DNA of 39,228 bases from Prevotella sp. (GTDB taxonomy: Bacteria; Bacteroidota; Bacteroidia; Bacteroidales; Bacteroidaceae), in NCBI GenBank assembly GCA_017483805.1, contig JAFUUL010000055.1:1-39228 (forward strand), given 5' to 3'. Below the pieces are notes generated by a model that made no database searches, was not told the origin of the DNA, and saw nothing but the letters and a program-made list of their open reading frames with translations. Position 1 is the stretch's first letter, and every line of letters begins with the position of its first letter. This document shows positions 15,333 to 23,541 of this stretch, one piece after another. A program made the translations under genes and the position numbers.

Positions 15333-16514
15333 CTATCGGTTTTTGTGCTTGATGAACCAGCGGTGGGTAAAGGTGACATAGAGCAGCAGGGCCACCACGA
15401 TGAGCGCCAGGGCCACCAGCAACAGGATGCCGTGACGGTCGGCGAAGCAGGCATAGCCGATGCCTACGCCCAAGGCCAATCCGCTCTCCCACCCCAGCAT
15501 GAAGGTGCTCTGCGACGTGCCCCGCTGGCAGTGGCGGCTCAACTTGATGAAGAAGAGCAGGAAGCGGGCCCCCACGATGCCCAATCCCAGGCCTATCAGC
15601 GGCGAAGGGAGCACGGAGTGGTCGGCAGGTATCATGTGGCGCTGGCTGAACAGGATGAGCAGAGCCGCCCCGATGAGCAGGAGGCCCGCCACGACCTCGC
15701 TCTTCAGTTCGGCGTCGCGGAAGACGAAGCGCTGCGCCAGCAGTGCCAGCAAGAATCCCAGCATCACCAGGCCATAGGCATTGACCGTGATGGCCATCGA
15801 CATCATCAGCCCCACGGCCACAGTCACCAGCATCATGTTGAGCATCAGCGGGAAGCCGTTGGGCAGGAAGAAACGGTCGAGGCTGACCACGCGCACATTG
15901 TCTTCAGGCACGCGGAAGGGGAAGTGGATGCAGAGGATGAGCAGGACGGTGAGCGCGCAGCCGATGATGGCAGCCATCGAGACCCAGCGGAAGTCGCCCA
16001 CCTGCAGCAATAGCAGGCCCGCCATGGGGCCCAGCGAGAGGGCAAAGCGACCGAACCAGGTGGCAGAATGGTTGGCCTCGGTGCGCTGGTGCGACTCGCA
16101 GGTATCGATGATGAGCGTCGACGTGAGCACCATCTGCGAAAGGCCGAAGGCTGCACCCTGCAACACGCGCCACGCCACAAGCAACAGTGGCTGGCTGCTG
16201 AGCACAGAGGGGGCCAGCAGCGGCACGGCCATCGTGGCAGCCAGCACCAGCACGCTCAGGATGAACACCATGTTGCGGCGATAGTGCTGCACCAGGAACG
16301 AGCAGAAGGCACCCAGCAGAAACAGCCCTATGGCGAAGGCCCCCATCGTGAGGCCCACCATCGTGGGGGACATCTGCAGCGAGCCGTCCAGCCATAGCGG
16401 CAGCGATGGAATCAGCATCGTGACTGCCATCGACAGCAGAAGGTTGGCTATAGCCATCAGCCAGAACTCCCTGTGCCAGAGACGAATATGTATGGCCGTA
16501 CTCTGAGTGTTCAT
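15333..16514 (-). CDS. Major facilitator superfamily transporter
   Basis: This is a 393-residue protein with about twelve hydrophobic segments in two halves, typical of MFS drug/proton antiporter-like carriers. The first helix (EFWLMAIANLLLSMAVTMLIPSLPLWL) and the loop after helix 2 (LGAFCSFLVQHYRRN, in the place of the MFS signature) fit the superfamily. The substrate cannot be assigned. It starts 16 bases after panB. A product linked to pantothenate is possible from context, but there is no direct evidence; a multidrug exporter is equally likely. Confidence 0.88.
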   Translation of the reverse strand: MNTQSTAIHIRLWHREFWLMAIANLLLSMAVTMLIPSLPLWLDGSLQMSPTMVGLTMGAFAIGLFLLGAFCSFLVQHYRRNMVFILSVLVLAATMAVPLLAPSVLSSQPLLLVAWRVLQGAAFGLSQMVLTSTLIIDTCESHQRTEANHSATWFGRFALSLGPMAGLLLLQVGDFRWVSMAAIIGCALTVLLILCIHFPFRVPEDNVRVVSLDRFFLPNGFPLMLNMMLVTVAVGLMMSMAITVNAYGLVMLGFLLALLAQRFVFRDAELKSEVVAGLLLIGAALLILFSQRHMIPADHSVLPSPLIGLGLGIVGARFLLFFIKLSRHCQRGTSQSTFMLGWESGLALGVGIGYACFADRHGILLLVALALIVVALLLYVTFTHRWFIKHKNR

Positions 16515-16530
16515 CTCTTAATTCTTTGAC

Positions 16531-17352
16531 TTAATAAGATTCGCTTTCGTTAGGGAAGTCGCCACACTTCACGTCGCTCACGTACTGCCCAATGGCATCG
16601 GTCATCACATGATTCAGGTCGGCGTAGCGGCGCAGGAAGCGCGGCGAGAAGCCCTGGGTCATGCCCAGCATGTCGGCCACCACCAGTATCTGGCCGTCGC
16701 AGTGGCCACCGGCTCCTATGCCTATGGTGGGGACGCCGATCTCAGCCGTCACCTGCTCAGCCAGCCGGGCGGGCACCTTCTCCAGCGTCACCGCAAAGCA
16801 GCCCACTTCGGCCAGTGCATGGGCGTCGCTCAGCAACTTCTGTGCCTCCTGTTCCTCCTTGGCGCGGACGGCATAGGTACCGAACTTGTTGATCGACTGA
16901 GGCGTCAGCCCTAAGTGGCCCATCACGGGGATGCCGGCATCGAGGATGGCCTTCACCGTGTCCAGTATCTCCACGCCGCCCTCCATCTTCAGGGCGTCGC
17001 AGCCACTCTCCTTCATGATGCGGATGGCATTGGCCACACCGTCGTGACGACCCGTCTGATAGGAGCCGAAGGGCATGTCGCACACCACCAAGGCACGCTT
17101 GACACCACGCACCACCGAACGGGCATGGTAGATCATCTGATCCACGGTCATGGGCAGCGTGGTGGAGTTGCCAGCCATCACGTTCGAGGCCGAGTCGCCT
17201 ATCAGTATGCCGTCTATTCCGGCACGATCCACAATGCCTGCCGTGGTATAGTCATACGAGGTGAGCATCGAGATTTTCTCACCCTTCTGTTTCATCTCTA
17301 TGAAGCGATGCGTCGTCACCTTGCGCTCATCGCTTACCAAATATCCTGCCAT
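16531..17352 (-). CDS. panB: 3-methyl-2-oxobutanoate hydroxymethyltransferase (ketopantoate hydroxymethyltransferase)
   Basis: PanB adds a hydroxymethyl group from methylene-tetrahydrofolate to alpha-ketoisovalerate, the first committed step of pantothenate and CoA synthesis. The protein has 273 residues, the normal length, and a TIM-barrel sequence: [25 protein letters not shown] with Mg ligand D53, DMPFGSYQ with D92, [15 protein letters not shown] and [12 protein letters not shown]. panC and panD are not in the window. It follows the HAD gene by 12 bases. Confidence 0.97.
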   Translation of the reverse strand: MAGYLVSDERKVTTHRFIEMKQKGEKISMLTSYDYTTAGIVDRAGIDGILIGDSASNVMAGNSTTLPMTVDQMIYHARSVVRGVKRALVVCDMPFGSYQTGRHDGVANAIRIMKESGCDALKMEGGVEILDTVKAILDAGIPVMGHLGLTPQSINKFGTYAVRAKEEQEAQKLLSDAHALAEVGCFAVTLEKVPARLAEQVTAEIGVPTIGIGAGGHCDGQILVVADMLGMTQGFSPRFLRRYADLNHVMTDAIGQYVSDVKCGDFPNESESY

Positions 17353-17364
17353 GATTCTTTGCCT

Positions 17365-18015
17365 TTATTTATTAAACAATCCATTCAGTCTATCGTAGGA
17401 CAGACCTTCGTAATTAATCGCCTGAAATTCAGACAATTCTTTTATCTTCTCTAAAGGATTGGTTGTTGCGAGTCCAACCACGAACGCACCTGCCGCAAGG
17501 CCCGACTTCAGACCGTTGATGCTGTCCTCGAAGACCACACACTCTTCAGATCTCGCACCGAAGCGCTTGGCGGCCTTCAGATAGCAGTCGGGCGACGGCT
17601 TGCTTTCGGCAAAATCCTCGCTGGTCAGTATGGCGTCGAAGAGCGCCTGGAACTCGGGGTGCGCCCTGTAGACGGCCTGCATCTTAGGCTGGTTGCTGCT
17701 GGTCACCACAGCCGTCTTCACGCCATGACTGCGCAGGTCGGAGAGGAAGGCCTCGAAGCCCTCTATGTACTCGAAGCCCATCTGCGCCTCGAAGTCATTG
17801 AGCCGCCGGGTCACCGCCTCGCGCTCCTGCTCCAGGGGCCCGCTCCACCACCGGTCGTAGATCTGGTCGAGCGTGGAGCCCTTTATCTCCTGTTCCAATC
17901 CCAGATGCTCCGGGTGATATAGCCGGCACTGGCCGCCCCAGAAGACAGTGTACTGCGGTTCGGTGTCAAACACCACGCCGTCCAGGTCGAAGAGTGCCGC
18001 TTTCAGTTGTGTCAT
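17365..18015 (-). CDS. HAD-superfamily phosphatase/phosphomutase, beta-phosphoglucomutase-like
   Basis: This is a 216-residue HAD hydrolase, subfamily with a helical cap after motif I. Motif I is FDLDGVVFDTE with nucleophile D10 and acid D12, motif II is VVTSSN (about 103-108), motif III has K139, and motif IV is FEDSINGL with E163 and D164. These match sugar-phosphate phosphatases and beta-phosphoglucomutases; the substrate is not decided by sequence. It is the first gene of the operon HAD-panB-MFS-RyR, with a leader of only about 20 bases. Confidence 0.9.
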   Translation of the reverse strand: MTQLKAALFDLDGVVFDTEPQYTVFWGGQCRLYHPEHLGLEQEIKGSTLDQIYDRWWSGPLEQEREAVTRRLNDFEAQMGFEYIEGFEAFLSDLRSHGVKTAVVTSSNQPKMQAVYRAHPEFQALFDAILTSEDFAESKPSPDCYLKAAKRFGARSEECVVFEDSINGLKSGLAAGAFVVGLATTNPLEKIKELSEFQAINYEGLSYDRLNGLFNK

Positions 18016-18043
18016 ATTCTTTTCCTGTTTTCAAAATCGGGTG

Positions 18044-18075
18044 CAAAGGTACGAATAAATGAGCGAAAGACCAAA
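18044..18075 (-). promoter_or_regulatory. Promoter of the HAD-panB-MFS-RyR operon, with a small palindrome at -33
   Basis: On the minus strand TTTG (complement of 18072-18075), 20 bases and TACCTTTG (complement of 18044-18051) form a strong Bacteroidetes promoter. The -33 element lies within the palindrome CCAAA-TTTAT-TTTGG at 18071-18085, which could be an operator. Confidence 0.78.
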
Positions 18076-18142
18076 TTTATTTTGGTTTTTCCGAATGCGA
18101 CTACCCTTTGGCATAGCCAATAAGGAAAGGAGCGTCGGGGAT

Positions 18143-18305
18143 GTGTCATGAGTGTCATGTGTCACGAGTGTCATTAAGCAATTCGGTGTGCAAAATACCG
18201 ATAATAATATATAAATTATAATTTATATATTATTATGAATAAAAAAAATCTCCACGAATTCAAAAACCAAAATGACACTCATGACCTAATGACACTCATG
18301 ACACA
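18143..18305. repeat. Concentric inverted repeats around an A/T palindrome
   Basis: The outer arms at 18143-18175 and 18270-18305 (inverted) share GTGTCATGAGTGTCAT followed by a second GTCA(C/T)GAGTGTCATT; each arm is itself a tandem pair of a GAGTGTCAT unit. At the centre, 18201-18236 is a perfect 36-base palindrome of only A and T: arm ATAATAATATATAAATT, centre AT, and the reverse complement. The centres of the outer and inner repeats are within about 5 bases of each other. The parts between are asymmetric, although AATTCG is shared. Confidence 0.85.
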
Positions 18306-18368
18306 CACGACCAATACCCCGTTCAGAAAAAAACGCCCTAAGATTCGTAAACCGCAATGGGAATGTTG

Positions 18369-18376
18369 TACCTTTG
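18369..18376 (+). promoter_or_regulatory. Orphan -7 element in the gene-free region
   Basis: TACCTTTG, followed by GCAAC as in real promoters of this window. The -33 position carries TTCG (18344-18347) with a 21-base spacer, a weak match. No gene start follows closely. Confidence 0.5.
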
Positions 18377-18381
18377 CAACT

Positions 18382-18640
18382 GCATTTCGAGCGAGAAATG
18401 TCTGCATCCTCACACAACGTCGCCACACCGACGGGTCGTCCGAACAGCACCTCTGACCCCCGCCGACGTTTCGCAGCAGCCGTCCCAATGGTTCCTTACG
18501 GGGGTAAGGAGGCATTCGGACGAAGGTTGCGGAGCATCGGAAAGAGATGTGCGAGGCATTCGGAGGCGAAGAGGGAGCAGCAGTTTTGACATTTTGCGAC
18601 AAACACACCTGAGCCCGACCTCGGAAAAACTCAGATAAAA
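18382..18640 (+). ncRNA. Possible small RNA, unidentified
   Basis: Downstream of the orphan -7 element is a 5' hairpin CATTTC-GAGCGA-GAAATG at 18383-18400, a second perfect hairpin CCTTAC-GGGG-GTAAGG at 18494-18509 and a 12-base direct repeat GAGGCATTCGGA at 18509-18520 and 18553-18564. There is no good coding frame. I do not recognise an RNA family, and no strong terminator is visible before the rsmG promoter. The boundaries are guesses. Confidence 0.3.
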
Positions 18641-18641
18641 A

Positions 18642-18673
18642 TTTGGTTTTTCCCACGATTTGCACTACCTTTG
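18642..18673 (+). promoter_or_regulatory. Promoter of rsmG
   Basis: TTTG at 18642-18645, 20 bases and TACCTTTG at 18666-18673 form a full Bacteroidetes promoter. The -7 element ends only 5 bases before the ATG at 18679, so the transcript should start at or next to the start codon. Confidence 0.75.
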
Positions 18674-18678
18674 CAGCC

Positions 18679-19299
18679 ATGAAACTGATTGAGAAGTATT
18701 TCCCTACACTGACAGACAGGCAGAAGGAGCAGTTCGGAGCCCTCGACGCGCTGTACCACGAATGGAACGAGAAGATCAACGTCATCTCCCGCAAGGACAT
18801 TGACAACCTGTACGAGCACCACGTGCTCCACTCCCTGGCCATCGGCCGCTTCATCCACTTCAGGCCCGGCACCAGCATCCTCGACTTCGGCACGGGCGGC
18901 GGCTTCCCCGGCGTGCCGCTGGCCATCCTGTTCCCCGACTGCCAGTTCCGCCTCATCGACGGCACGGGTAAGAAGATACGCGTGGCACAGGAGGTGGCAC
19001 GCGCCATAGGCCTGACGAACTGCCACCCCGAGCACCTGCGCGGCGAGGACGAGAAGGGCAAGTATGAGTTTGTGGTCAGCCGTGCCGTGATGCCCCTGCC
19101 CGACCTGATGAAGATTGTGCGCAAAAACATCTCCAGGGAGCAGAAGAACGCCCACCCGAACGGCGTGATCTGCCTGAAGGGGGGCGACGTGCAGGCAGAG
19201 ACGCAGCCGTTCCGCAGGATCGTGGAGAGCACGGAACTGAGCACCTACTTCGAGGAGGAGTGGTTCAAGGAGAAACATTGTATTTACGTACCCGTATGA
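18679..19299 (+). CDS. rsmG: 16S rRNA m7G527 methyltransferase
   Basis: RsmG methylates N7 of G527 in 16S rRNA with SAM. The protein has 206 residues from the ATG at 18679. The frame is open 12 codons upstream, but that stretch is the promoter and does not look like the family N-terminus. Motifs are YHEWNEKINVISRKD (26-40), HVLHSL (48-53) and the SAM-binding ILDFGTGGGFPGVPLA (67-82). The C-terminus KHCIYVPV is typical. It overlaps the next gene by 4 bases (ATGA) and probably forms a two-gene operon with it. Confidence 0.95.
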   Translation: MKLIEKYFPTLTDRQKEQFGALDALYHEWNEKINVISRKDIDNLYEHHVLHSLAIGRFIHFRPGTSILDFGTGGGFPGVPLAILFPDCQFRLIDGTGKKIRVAQEVARAIGLTNCHPEHLRGEDEKGKYEFVVSRAVMPLPDLMKIVRKNISREQKNAHPNGVICLKGGDVQAETQPFRRIVESTELSTYFEEEWFKEKHCIYVPV

Positions 19300-19943
19300 T
19301 AAGCATCAAGACCTTTACAGTCAATCCCCTACAGGAGAACTGCTACGTGGTGAGCGACGAGACGCTGGAGTGCGCCATCATCGACTGCGGCGCCTACTAC
19401 GACACCGAGCGCAGTGCCATCGTCAACTATCTGAAGGACAATGCCCTGAAGCCCGTCCGGCTGCTCTGCACCCACGGCCACTTCGACCATGCCTTTGGCA
19501 ACGACACCATCTATGCCGAGTATGGGCTGAAGCCCGAGATCCACGCCGCCGACGCCCACTTCATAGCCGACCTGTCCAGGCAATGCGACGAGATGGACAT
19601 CGGCATCGGCTACAGCCGCCAGTCGCCCCCCGTGGGCACGCTGCTGGCTGACGGCGACGTCATCACCTTCGGCACCCATCGGCTGCAGGTCATCCACACG
19701 CCCGGCCACTCTCTGGGCGGCCTGTGCTTCTATTGCGCCGAGGAGAAGGTGGTGTTCACAGGCGACACCCTGTTCCGCATGAGCGTGGGGCGCACCGACC
19801 TGCCCGGCGGTTCGTGGCAGGAGTTGGCGCAGAGCCTCGCCGCCACGTTAGCCGCCCTACCCCACGACACTATGGCCTATCCCGGCCACGGCCCTCGCAC
19901 GCTGATAGCCGACGAAGTGCGCATGAACCCTTATCTCAGGTAA
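19296..19943 (+). CDS. Metallo-beta-lactamase-fold hydrolase, glyoxalase II-like
   Basis: This is a 215-residue cytoplasmic metallohydrolase. The ATG at 19296 is chosen because it opens the family N-terminus (MISIKTFTVNPLQENCYVV) and overlaps the rsmG stop by 4 bases. The metal ligands are visible: THGHFDH (H60, H62, D64, H65), H138 in TPGHSLGG, D157 in FTGDTLF and H198 in YPGHGP. This is the pattern of the hydroxyacylglutathione hydrolase / YcbL group. Bacteroidetes usually lack glutathione, so a glyoxalase II role is doubtful and the substrate is unknown. Confidence 0.92.
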   Translation: MISIKTFTVNPLQENCYVVSDETLECAIIDCGAYYDTERSAIVNYLKDNALKPVRLLCTHGHFDHAFGNDTIYAEYGLKPEIHAADAHFIADLSRQCDEMDIGIGYSRQSPPVGTLLADGDVITFGTHRLQVIHTPGHSLGGLCFYCAEEKVVFTGDTLFRMSVGRTDLPGGSWQELAQSLAATLAALPHDTMAYPGHGPRTLIADEVRMNPYLR

Positions 19944-20005
19944 AAGAAGTGTCGCCGAAAAGAAAGAAAATGGCTTTTTTATTCGTTTTTCTCTCACTTA
20001 TTTCG

Positions 20006-20013
20006 TAACTTTG
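20006..20013 (+). promoter_or_regulatory. -7 element upstream of phoH
   Basis: TAACTTTG followed by GCAGG resembles the other -7 elements in the window; the -33 region (TTCG near 19982) is weak. It probably drives the long phoH-to-pyrF operon with a leader of about 30 bases. Confidence 0.58.
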
Positions 20014-20050
20014 CAGGCAAATTCAGAAATACGTATTTTAAAAGAAAGTT

Positions 20051-21019
20051 TTGATAGAGAAGCATATCGTTTTAGAGGACATCGACCCCGTTGTATTCTA
20101 TGGGGTTGGCAATGTGCATCTGCAGATGATGCGCGCCCTGTACCCCAAGTTGCGCATCGTGGCTCGCGACAACGTGATCCGCATCATGGGCGACGAGGAG
20201 CAGATGGCAGCCTTCGAGGAGAGCAGCGAGAAGATGCGCCAGCATGTGCTGCGCTTCAACACGCTGACCGAGGAGGACATTCTGGAAATCGTCAAGGGTA
20301 AGCGTACTCGTGACGAAGTGCCCGACGGTGTGGTGGTCTACTCCACGGCCGGACGCCCCATCAAGGCCCGCACCGAGAACCAGCAGCGGCTGATAGACGC
20401 CTATCAGGAGAACGACATGGTGTTTGCCGTAGGGCCAGCTGGCACGGGCAAGACCTACCTGTCGATAGCCCTGGCCGTGAAGGCGCTGAAGGAGAAGACG
20501 GCCAAGAAGATCATCCTCTCGCGACCAGCCGTCGAGGCCGGCGAGAAACTGGGCTTCCTGCCAGGCGACATGAAGGACAAGATAGACCCCTATCTGCAGC
20601 CGCTCTACGACGCACTGGAGGACATGATACCGCAGATGAAACTGCAGGACATGATGGAGAAGCACCAGATACAGATAGCACCCCTGGCCTTCATGCGCGG
20701 CCGCACGCTGAGCGACGCGGTGGTCATACTGGACGAGGCACAGAACACCACGCCGGCACAGATCCGCATGTTCCTGACCCGCATGGGATGGAACACAAAA
20801 ATGATCATTACCGGCGACATGACGCAGATTGACCTGCCTCACTCCCAGAAGAGCGGACTCATCGAGGCCTTACATATATTAAATAATGTGGAAGGCATCG
20901 GCGTGGTCAACCTGACGCAGAAGGACATCGTGCGCCACAAACTGGTGACACGCATCGTCAATGCATACGAAAATTACGACAAAGAATATAAGAACAATGA
21001 AAGCATTAACAAAGACTGA
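20051..21019 (+). CDS. phoH: PhoH-like ATPase
   Basis: This is a 322-residue PhoH-family P-loop ATPase, related to the RNA-linked PhoH/YbeZ proteins. Translation appears to start at TTG (20051), since no in-frame ATG precedes the conserved start [17 protein letters not shown]. Walker A is GPAGTGKT at 128-135, then [18 protein letters not shown], and Walker B is VVILDEAQN at about 226-234 followed by [13 protein letters not shown]. YbeZ works with the endoribonuclease YbeY in rRNA maturation in other bacteria; ybeY is not next to it here. The last 23 bases overlap purC. Confidence 0.93.
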   Translation: MIEKHIVLEDIDPVVFYGVGNVHLQMMRALYPKLRIVARDNVIRIMGDEEQMAAFEESSEKMRQHVLRFNTLTEEDILEIVKGKRTRDEVPDGVVVYSTAGRPIKARTENQQRLIDAYQENDMVFAVGPAGTGKTYLSIALAVKALKEKTAKKIILSRPAVEAGEKLGFLPGDMKDKIDPYLQPLYDALEDMIPQMKLQDMMEKHQIQIAPLAFMRGRTLSDAVVILDEAQNTTPAQIRMFLTRMGWNTKMIITGDMTQIDLPHSQKSGLIEALHILNNVEGIGVVNLTQKDIVRHKLVTRIVNAYENYDKEYKNNESINKD

Positions 21020-21944
21020 CTTCCACTTCGAAGGACAGAAGAGCGTTTACCACGGCAAGGTCCGTGACGTGTACAACATCAATGACGACCTGATGGTCAT
21101 GGTGGCCACCGATCGCATCTCGGCCTTCGACGTTGTGCTGCCCAAGGGCATCCCCTTCAAAGGTCAGGTGCTCAACCAGATTGCCGCCCAGTTTCTGGAC
21201 GCAACCACCGACATCTGCCCCAACTGGAAACTGGCCACCCCCGACCCCATGGTGACGGTGGGCCTGAAGTGCGAGGGCTTCCGCGTAGAGATGATCATCC
21301 GCTCGATTCTGACCGGCTCCGCATGGCGTGAGTACAAGAACGGCTGCCGCGAACTCTGCGGCGTACGACTGCCCGACGGCATGAGGGAGAACGAGCGATT
21401 CCCCGAGCCCATCATCACCCCGACCACCAAGGCCGACGAGGGTCACGACATGAACATCTCGAAGGAAGAGATCATCGCCCAGGGCCTCGTCTCTGCCGAG
21501 GACTATGCCGTGATGGAGGACTACACCCGCCATATCTTTGCCCGCGGACAGGAGATTGCCGCACAGCGCGGATTGATACTGGTGGACACCAAGTATGAAT
21601 TCGGCAAGCGCGACGGCCAGGTGTACCTCATCGACGAAATCCACACGCCCGACTCGAGCCGCTACTTCTATGCCGACGGCTACGAGGAGAAACTGGCCAA
21701 GGGCGAGCCCCAGCGTCAACTCTCCAAGGAGTTTGTGCGCCAGTGGCTCATCGAGCACAACTTCATGAACGAGCCCGGTCAGGTGATGCCGGAGATTACC
21801 GACGAGTATGCCGAGAGCGTCTCGGAGCGCTACATCGAACTCTACGAGCATATCACCGGCACCCGCTTCAACCGTGCCGAGGAGACCGGCGACATTGCCG
21901 CCCGCATCGAGCAGAACGTGAGCCAGTGGCTGAAGAACAGATAA
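20997..21944 (+). CDS. purC: Phosphoribosylaminoimidazole-succinocarboxamide synthase (SAICAR synthetase)
   Basis: PurC joins CAIR and aspartate with ATP in purine synthesis. The protein has 315 residues, the longer form of the family. Key segments are YHGKVRDVY (18-26), [19 protein letters not shown] (38-56), the Mg/ATP site DTKYEFG (197-203) and [12 protein letters not shown] (213-224). The ATG at 20997 is preferred over an upstream in-frame ATG at 20961 because KALTKTDF fits the family start. It overlaps phoH by 23 bases, so the two are surely cotranscribed. Confidence 0.97.
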   Translation: MKALTKTDFHFEGQKSVYHGKVRDVYNINDDLMVMVATDRISAFDVVLPKGIPFKGQVLNQIAAQFLDATTDICPNWKLATPDPMVTVGLKCEGFRVEMIIRSILTGSAWREYKNGCRELCGVRLPDGMRENERFPEPIITPTTKADEGHDMNISKEEIIAQGLVSAEDYAVMEDYTRHIFARGQEIAAQRGLILVDTKYEFGKRDGQVYLIDEIHTPDSSRYFYADGYEEKLAKGEPQRQLSKEFVRQWLIEHNFMNEPGQVMPEITDEYAESVSERYIELYEHITGTRFNRAEETGDIAARIEQNVSQWLKNR

Positions 21945-21957
21945 AAAAAGAGGTAGA

Positions 21958-21980
21958 GTATGTTGCGACCTCGTCGCAAC
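21958..21980 (+). repeat. 23-base hairpin element between purC and menG
   Basis: GTATGTTGC-GACCTCGTC-GCAAC forms an 8-bp stem (GTTGCGAC / GTCGCAAC) with loop CTC. It lies 13 bases after the purC stop and 15 bases before menG. A partner with the same frame and length is at 25843-25865. No U-tract follows, so it is not a normal terminator. Confidence 0.7.
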
Positions 21981-21995
21981 CCACCAAGGAAGAAG

Positions 21996-22727
21996 ATGTA
22001 CAAGCAGGAAAAAATCAACCCCTACCACGAAGGCGAGAAGGCGCAGCAGGTGGAGCAGATGTTCGACAACATAGCCCCCAACTATGACAAACTGAACCAC
22101 CGTCTGTCGTGGAACATCGACCGGGGATGGCGCAAGAAGGCCATCCTGCAACTGGCGCCCTACCGTCCGCAGACGATGCTCGACATCGCCACGGGCACAG
22201 GCGACTTTGCCATCCTCGCCGCACAGATGCTTAAGCCCCTGAGCCTCATCGGGGCCGACATCAGCGAGGGGATGATGGAGATCGGACGGCAGAAGGTCGG
22301 CCAACTTGGCCTGCAGGACACCATCTCGTTTGCCAAGGAGGACTGCCTGAACCTGTCGTATGCCGACAACACCTTCGATGCAGTGACGGCGGCCTTCGGC
22401 ATCAGGAACTTTGCCGACCTGGACCGCGGTCTTCAGGAGATGTGCCGCGTACTGAAGCCCGGCGGCCACCTGAGCATCGTGGAACTGACCACGCCGGTCA
22501 CCTTCCCCATGAACTGGCTCTTCCGCATCTACTCCCACACGGTGCTGCCCACCTACGGACGGCTCATCTCCAAGGACACCAGTGCCTACTCGTATCTGAC
22601 CAAGACCATCGAGGCCTTCCCTCAGGGCGAGCGCATGCAGGAGATCCTCAGGCAGGCAGGCTTCAGGGAAGCCGGTTTCCGACGGCTCACCTTCGGCATC
22701 TGCACGATGTATTTTGCAACCAAATAA
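21996..22727 (+). CDS. menG: Demethylmenaquinone methyltransferase
   Basis: This enzyme methylates demethylmenaquinone with SAM, the last step of menaquinone synthesis. The 243-residue protein has the UbiE/MenG motifs: [17 protein letters not shown] (22-38), the SAM site [12 protein letters not shown] (61-72), TAAFGIRNF (131-139), [12 protein letters not shown] (153-164) and [16 protein letters not shown]-like motif near 195-211. The name menG is preferred to ubiE because Bacteroidetes use menaquinone, not ubiquinone. The ATG at 21996 is preferred to one at 21960, since the upstream codons lie in the hairpin element. Confidence 0.95.
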   Translation: MYKQEKINPYHEGEKAQQVEQMFDNIAPNYDKLNHRLSWNIDRGWRKKAILQLAPYRPQTMLDIATGTGDFAILAAQMLKPLSLIGADISEGMMEIGRQKVGQLGLQDTISFAKEDCLNLSYADNTFDAVTAAFGIRNFADLDRGLQEMCRVLKPGGHLSIVELTTPVTFPMNWLFRIYSHTVLPTYGRLISKDTSAYSYLTKTIEAFPQGERMQEILRQAGFREAGFRRLTFGICTMYFATK

Positions 22728-22739
22728 ACCACAACAGAC

Positions 22740-23489
22740 ATGGATAAGTACGGACTTATAGGCTACCCGCTCGGGCATTCGTTCTCCATCAGTTACTTTA
22801 ATCAGAAGTTTGCCGATGAAGGCATCAATGCCAGGTATATGAACTTCGAGATTCCCAACATTGAGAACCTCATCGAAGTGCTGGATTCTAATCCCGAACT
22901 GAAGGGACTCAACGTGACCATCCCCTACAAGGAGAAGGTGATGGAGTATCTGGACCTGATCAGCCCTGAGGCCCGCGCCATCGGTGCCGTCAACGTGATC
23001 CGCGTGACCCATGAGGGCAACAACATCAAGTTGAAAGGCTTCAACAGCGATGTCATCGGCTTCACGCAGAGCATCGAGCCAATGCTGGAAAAGCACCACC
23101 AGAAGGCGCTCATCCTGGGCACTGGCGGCGCATCGAAAGCCGTCAACTATGGTTTGAAGTCGCTGGGACTGGAGACCGTCTACGTGAGCCGTTACCGTCG
23201 GCCGGAGACCATCTGCTACGAGGACATCACGCCCGAGGTGGTTCGCGAGTATAATGTCATCGTCAACTGCACCCCCGTGGGCATGTTCCCCAAGACTGAG
23301 GAGTGCCCCGACCTGCCCTACGAGGCCATGGACGAGAACAACATCCTGTACGACCTGATCTACAATCCCGACGAGACCCTGTTCATGAAGCGCGGAGCCG
23401 AGCAAGGGGCCAGTGTGAAGAACGGGTTGGAAATGCTGCTTCTGCAGGCTTTCGCCTCGTGGGAGTTCTGGAACGGGAAGGAAAAGTAA
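22740..23489 (+). CDS. aroE: Shikimate dehydrogenase (NADP+)
   Basis: AroE reduces 3-dehydroshikimate to shikimate in aromatic amino acid synthesis. The protein has 249 residues, somewhat shorter than E. coli AroE (272). The N-terminal substrate domain shows YGLIGYPLGHSFS (4-16), NVTIPYK with catalytic K64, N85 and catalytic D104 (NSDVIGF). The dinucleotide-binding loop is GTGGASKA (about 127-134). It starts 12 bases after menG and its stop lies in the first unit of the octamer repeat that leads to purM. Confidence 0.95.
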   Translation: MDKYGLIGYPLGHSFSISYFNQKFADEGINARYMNFEIPNIENLIEVLDSNPELKGLNVTIPYKEKVMEYLDLISPEARAIGAVNVIRVTHEGNNIKLKGFNSDVIGFTQSIEPMLEKHHQKALILGTGGASKAVNYGLKSLGLETVYVSRYRRPETICYEDITPEVVREYNVIVNCTPVGMFPKTEECPDLPYEAMDENNILYDLIYNPDETLFMKRGAEQGASVKNGLEMLLLQAFASWEFWNGKEK

Positions 23490-23541
23490 AAAGGTAAAAA
23501 GGTGAAAAAGTAAAAAGGTGAAAAAGTAAAAAGGTAAAAAA
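23486..23541 (+). repeat. Seven tandem octamers joining aroE to purM
   Basis: The units are GTAAAAAG, GTAAAAAG, GTGAAAAA, GTAAAAAG, GTGAAAAA, GTAAAAAG and GTAAAAAA, without gaps. The first contains the aroE stop codon and the last base of the seventh is the A of the purM ATG. The repeat is the whole spacer between the two genes. Confidence 0.92.

Larger units (their letters stand above)
18052..18678. other. Gene-free region of about 630 bases
   Basis: No convincing protein gene lies between the HAD operon and rsmG. The left half is very A/T-rich and carries the nested palindrome. The right half is GC-richer and begins with a -7 element and a hairpin. A 73-codon frame at 18235-18456 is made of the inverted-repeat sequence and looks fortuitous. 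Confidence 0.7.

Noticed and set aside
18235-18456. 73-codon open frame starting in the A/T palindrome
   Set aside because: The coding sequence is made of the outer inverted repeat and runs across the orphan -7 element; no likely ribosome entry region or homologous family is recognised.
18052-18678. Chromosomal replication origin next to rsmG
   Set aside because: rsmG lies near oriC in many bacteria and the A/T palindrome is suggestive, but no DnaA-box cluster (TTATCCACA-like) is seen and dnaA, dnaN, mnmG or parAB are not nearby.
18279-19244. 321-codon open frame on the minus strand across the gene-free region and rsmG
   Set aside because: Most of it is antisense to rsmG, the composition is unlike the other proteins, and no family is recognised.
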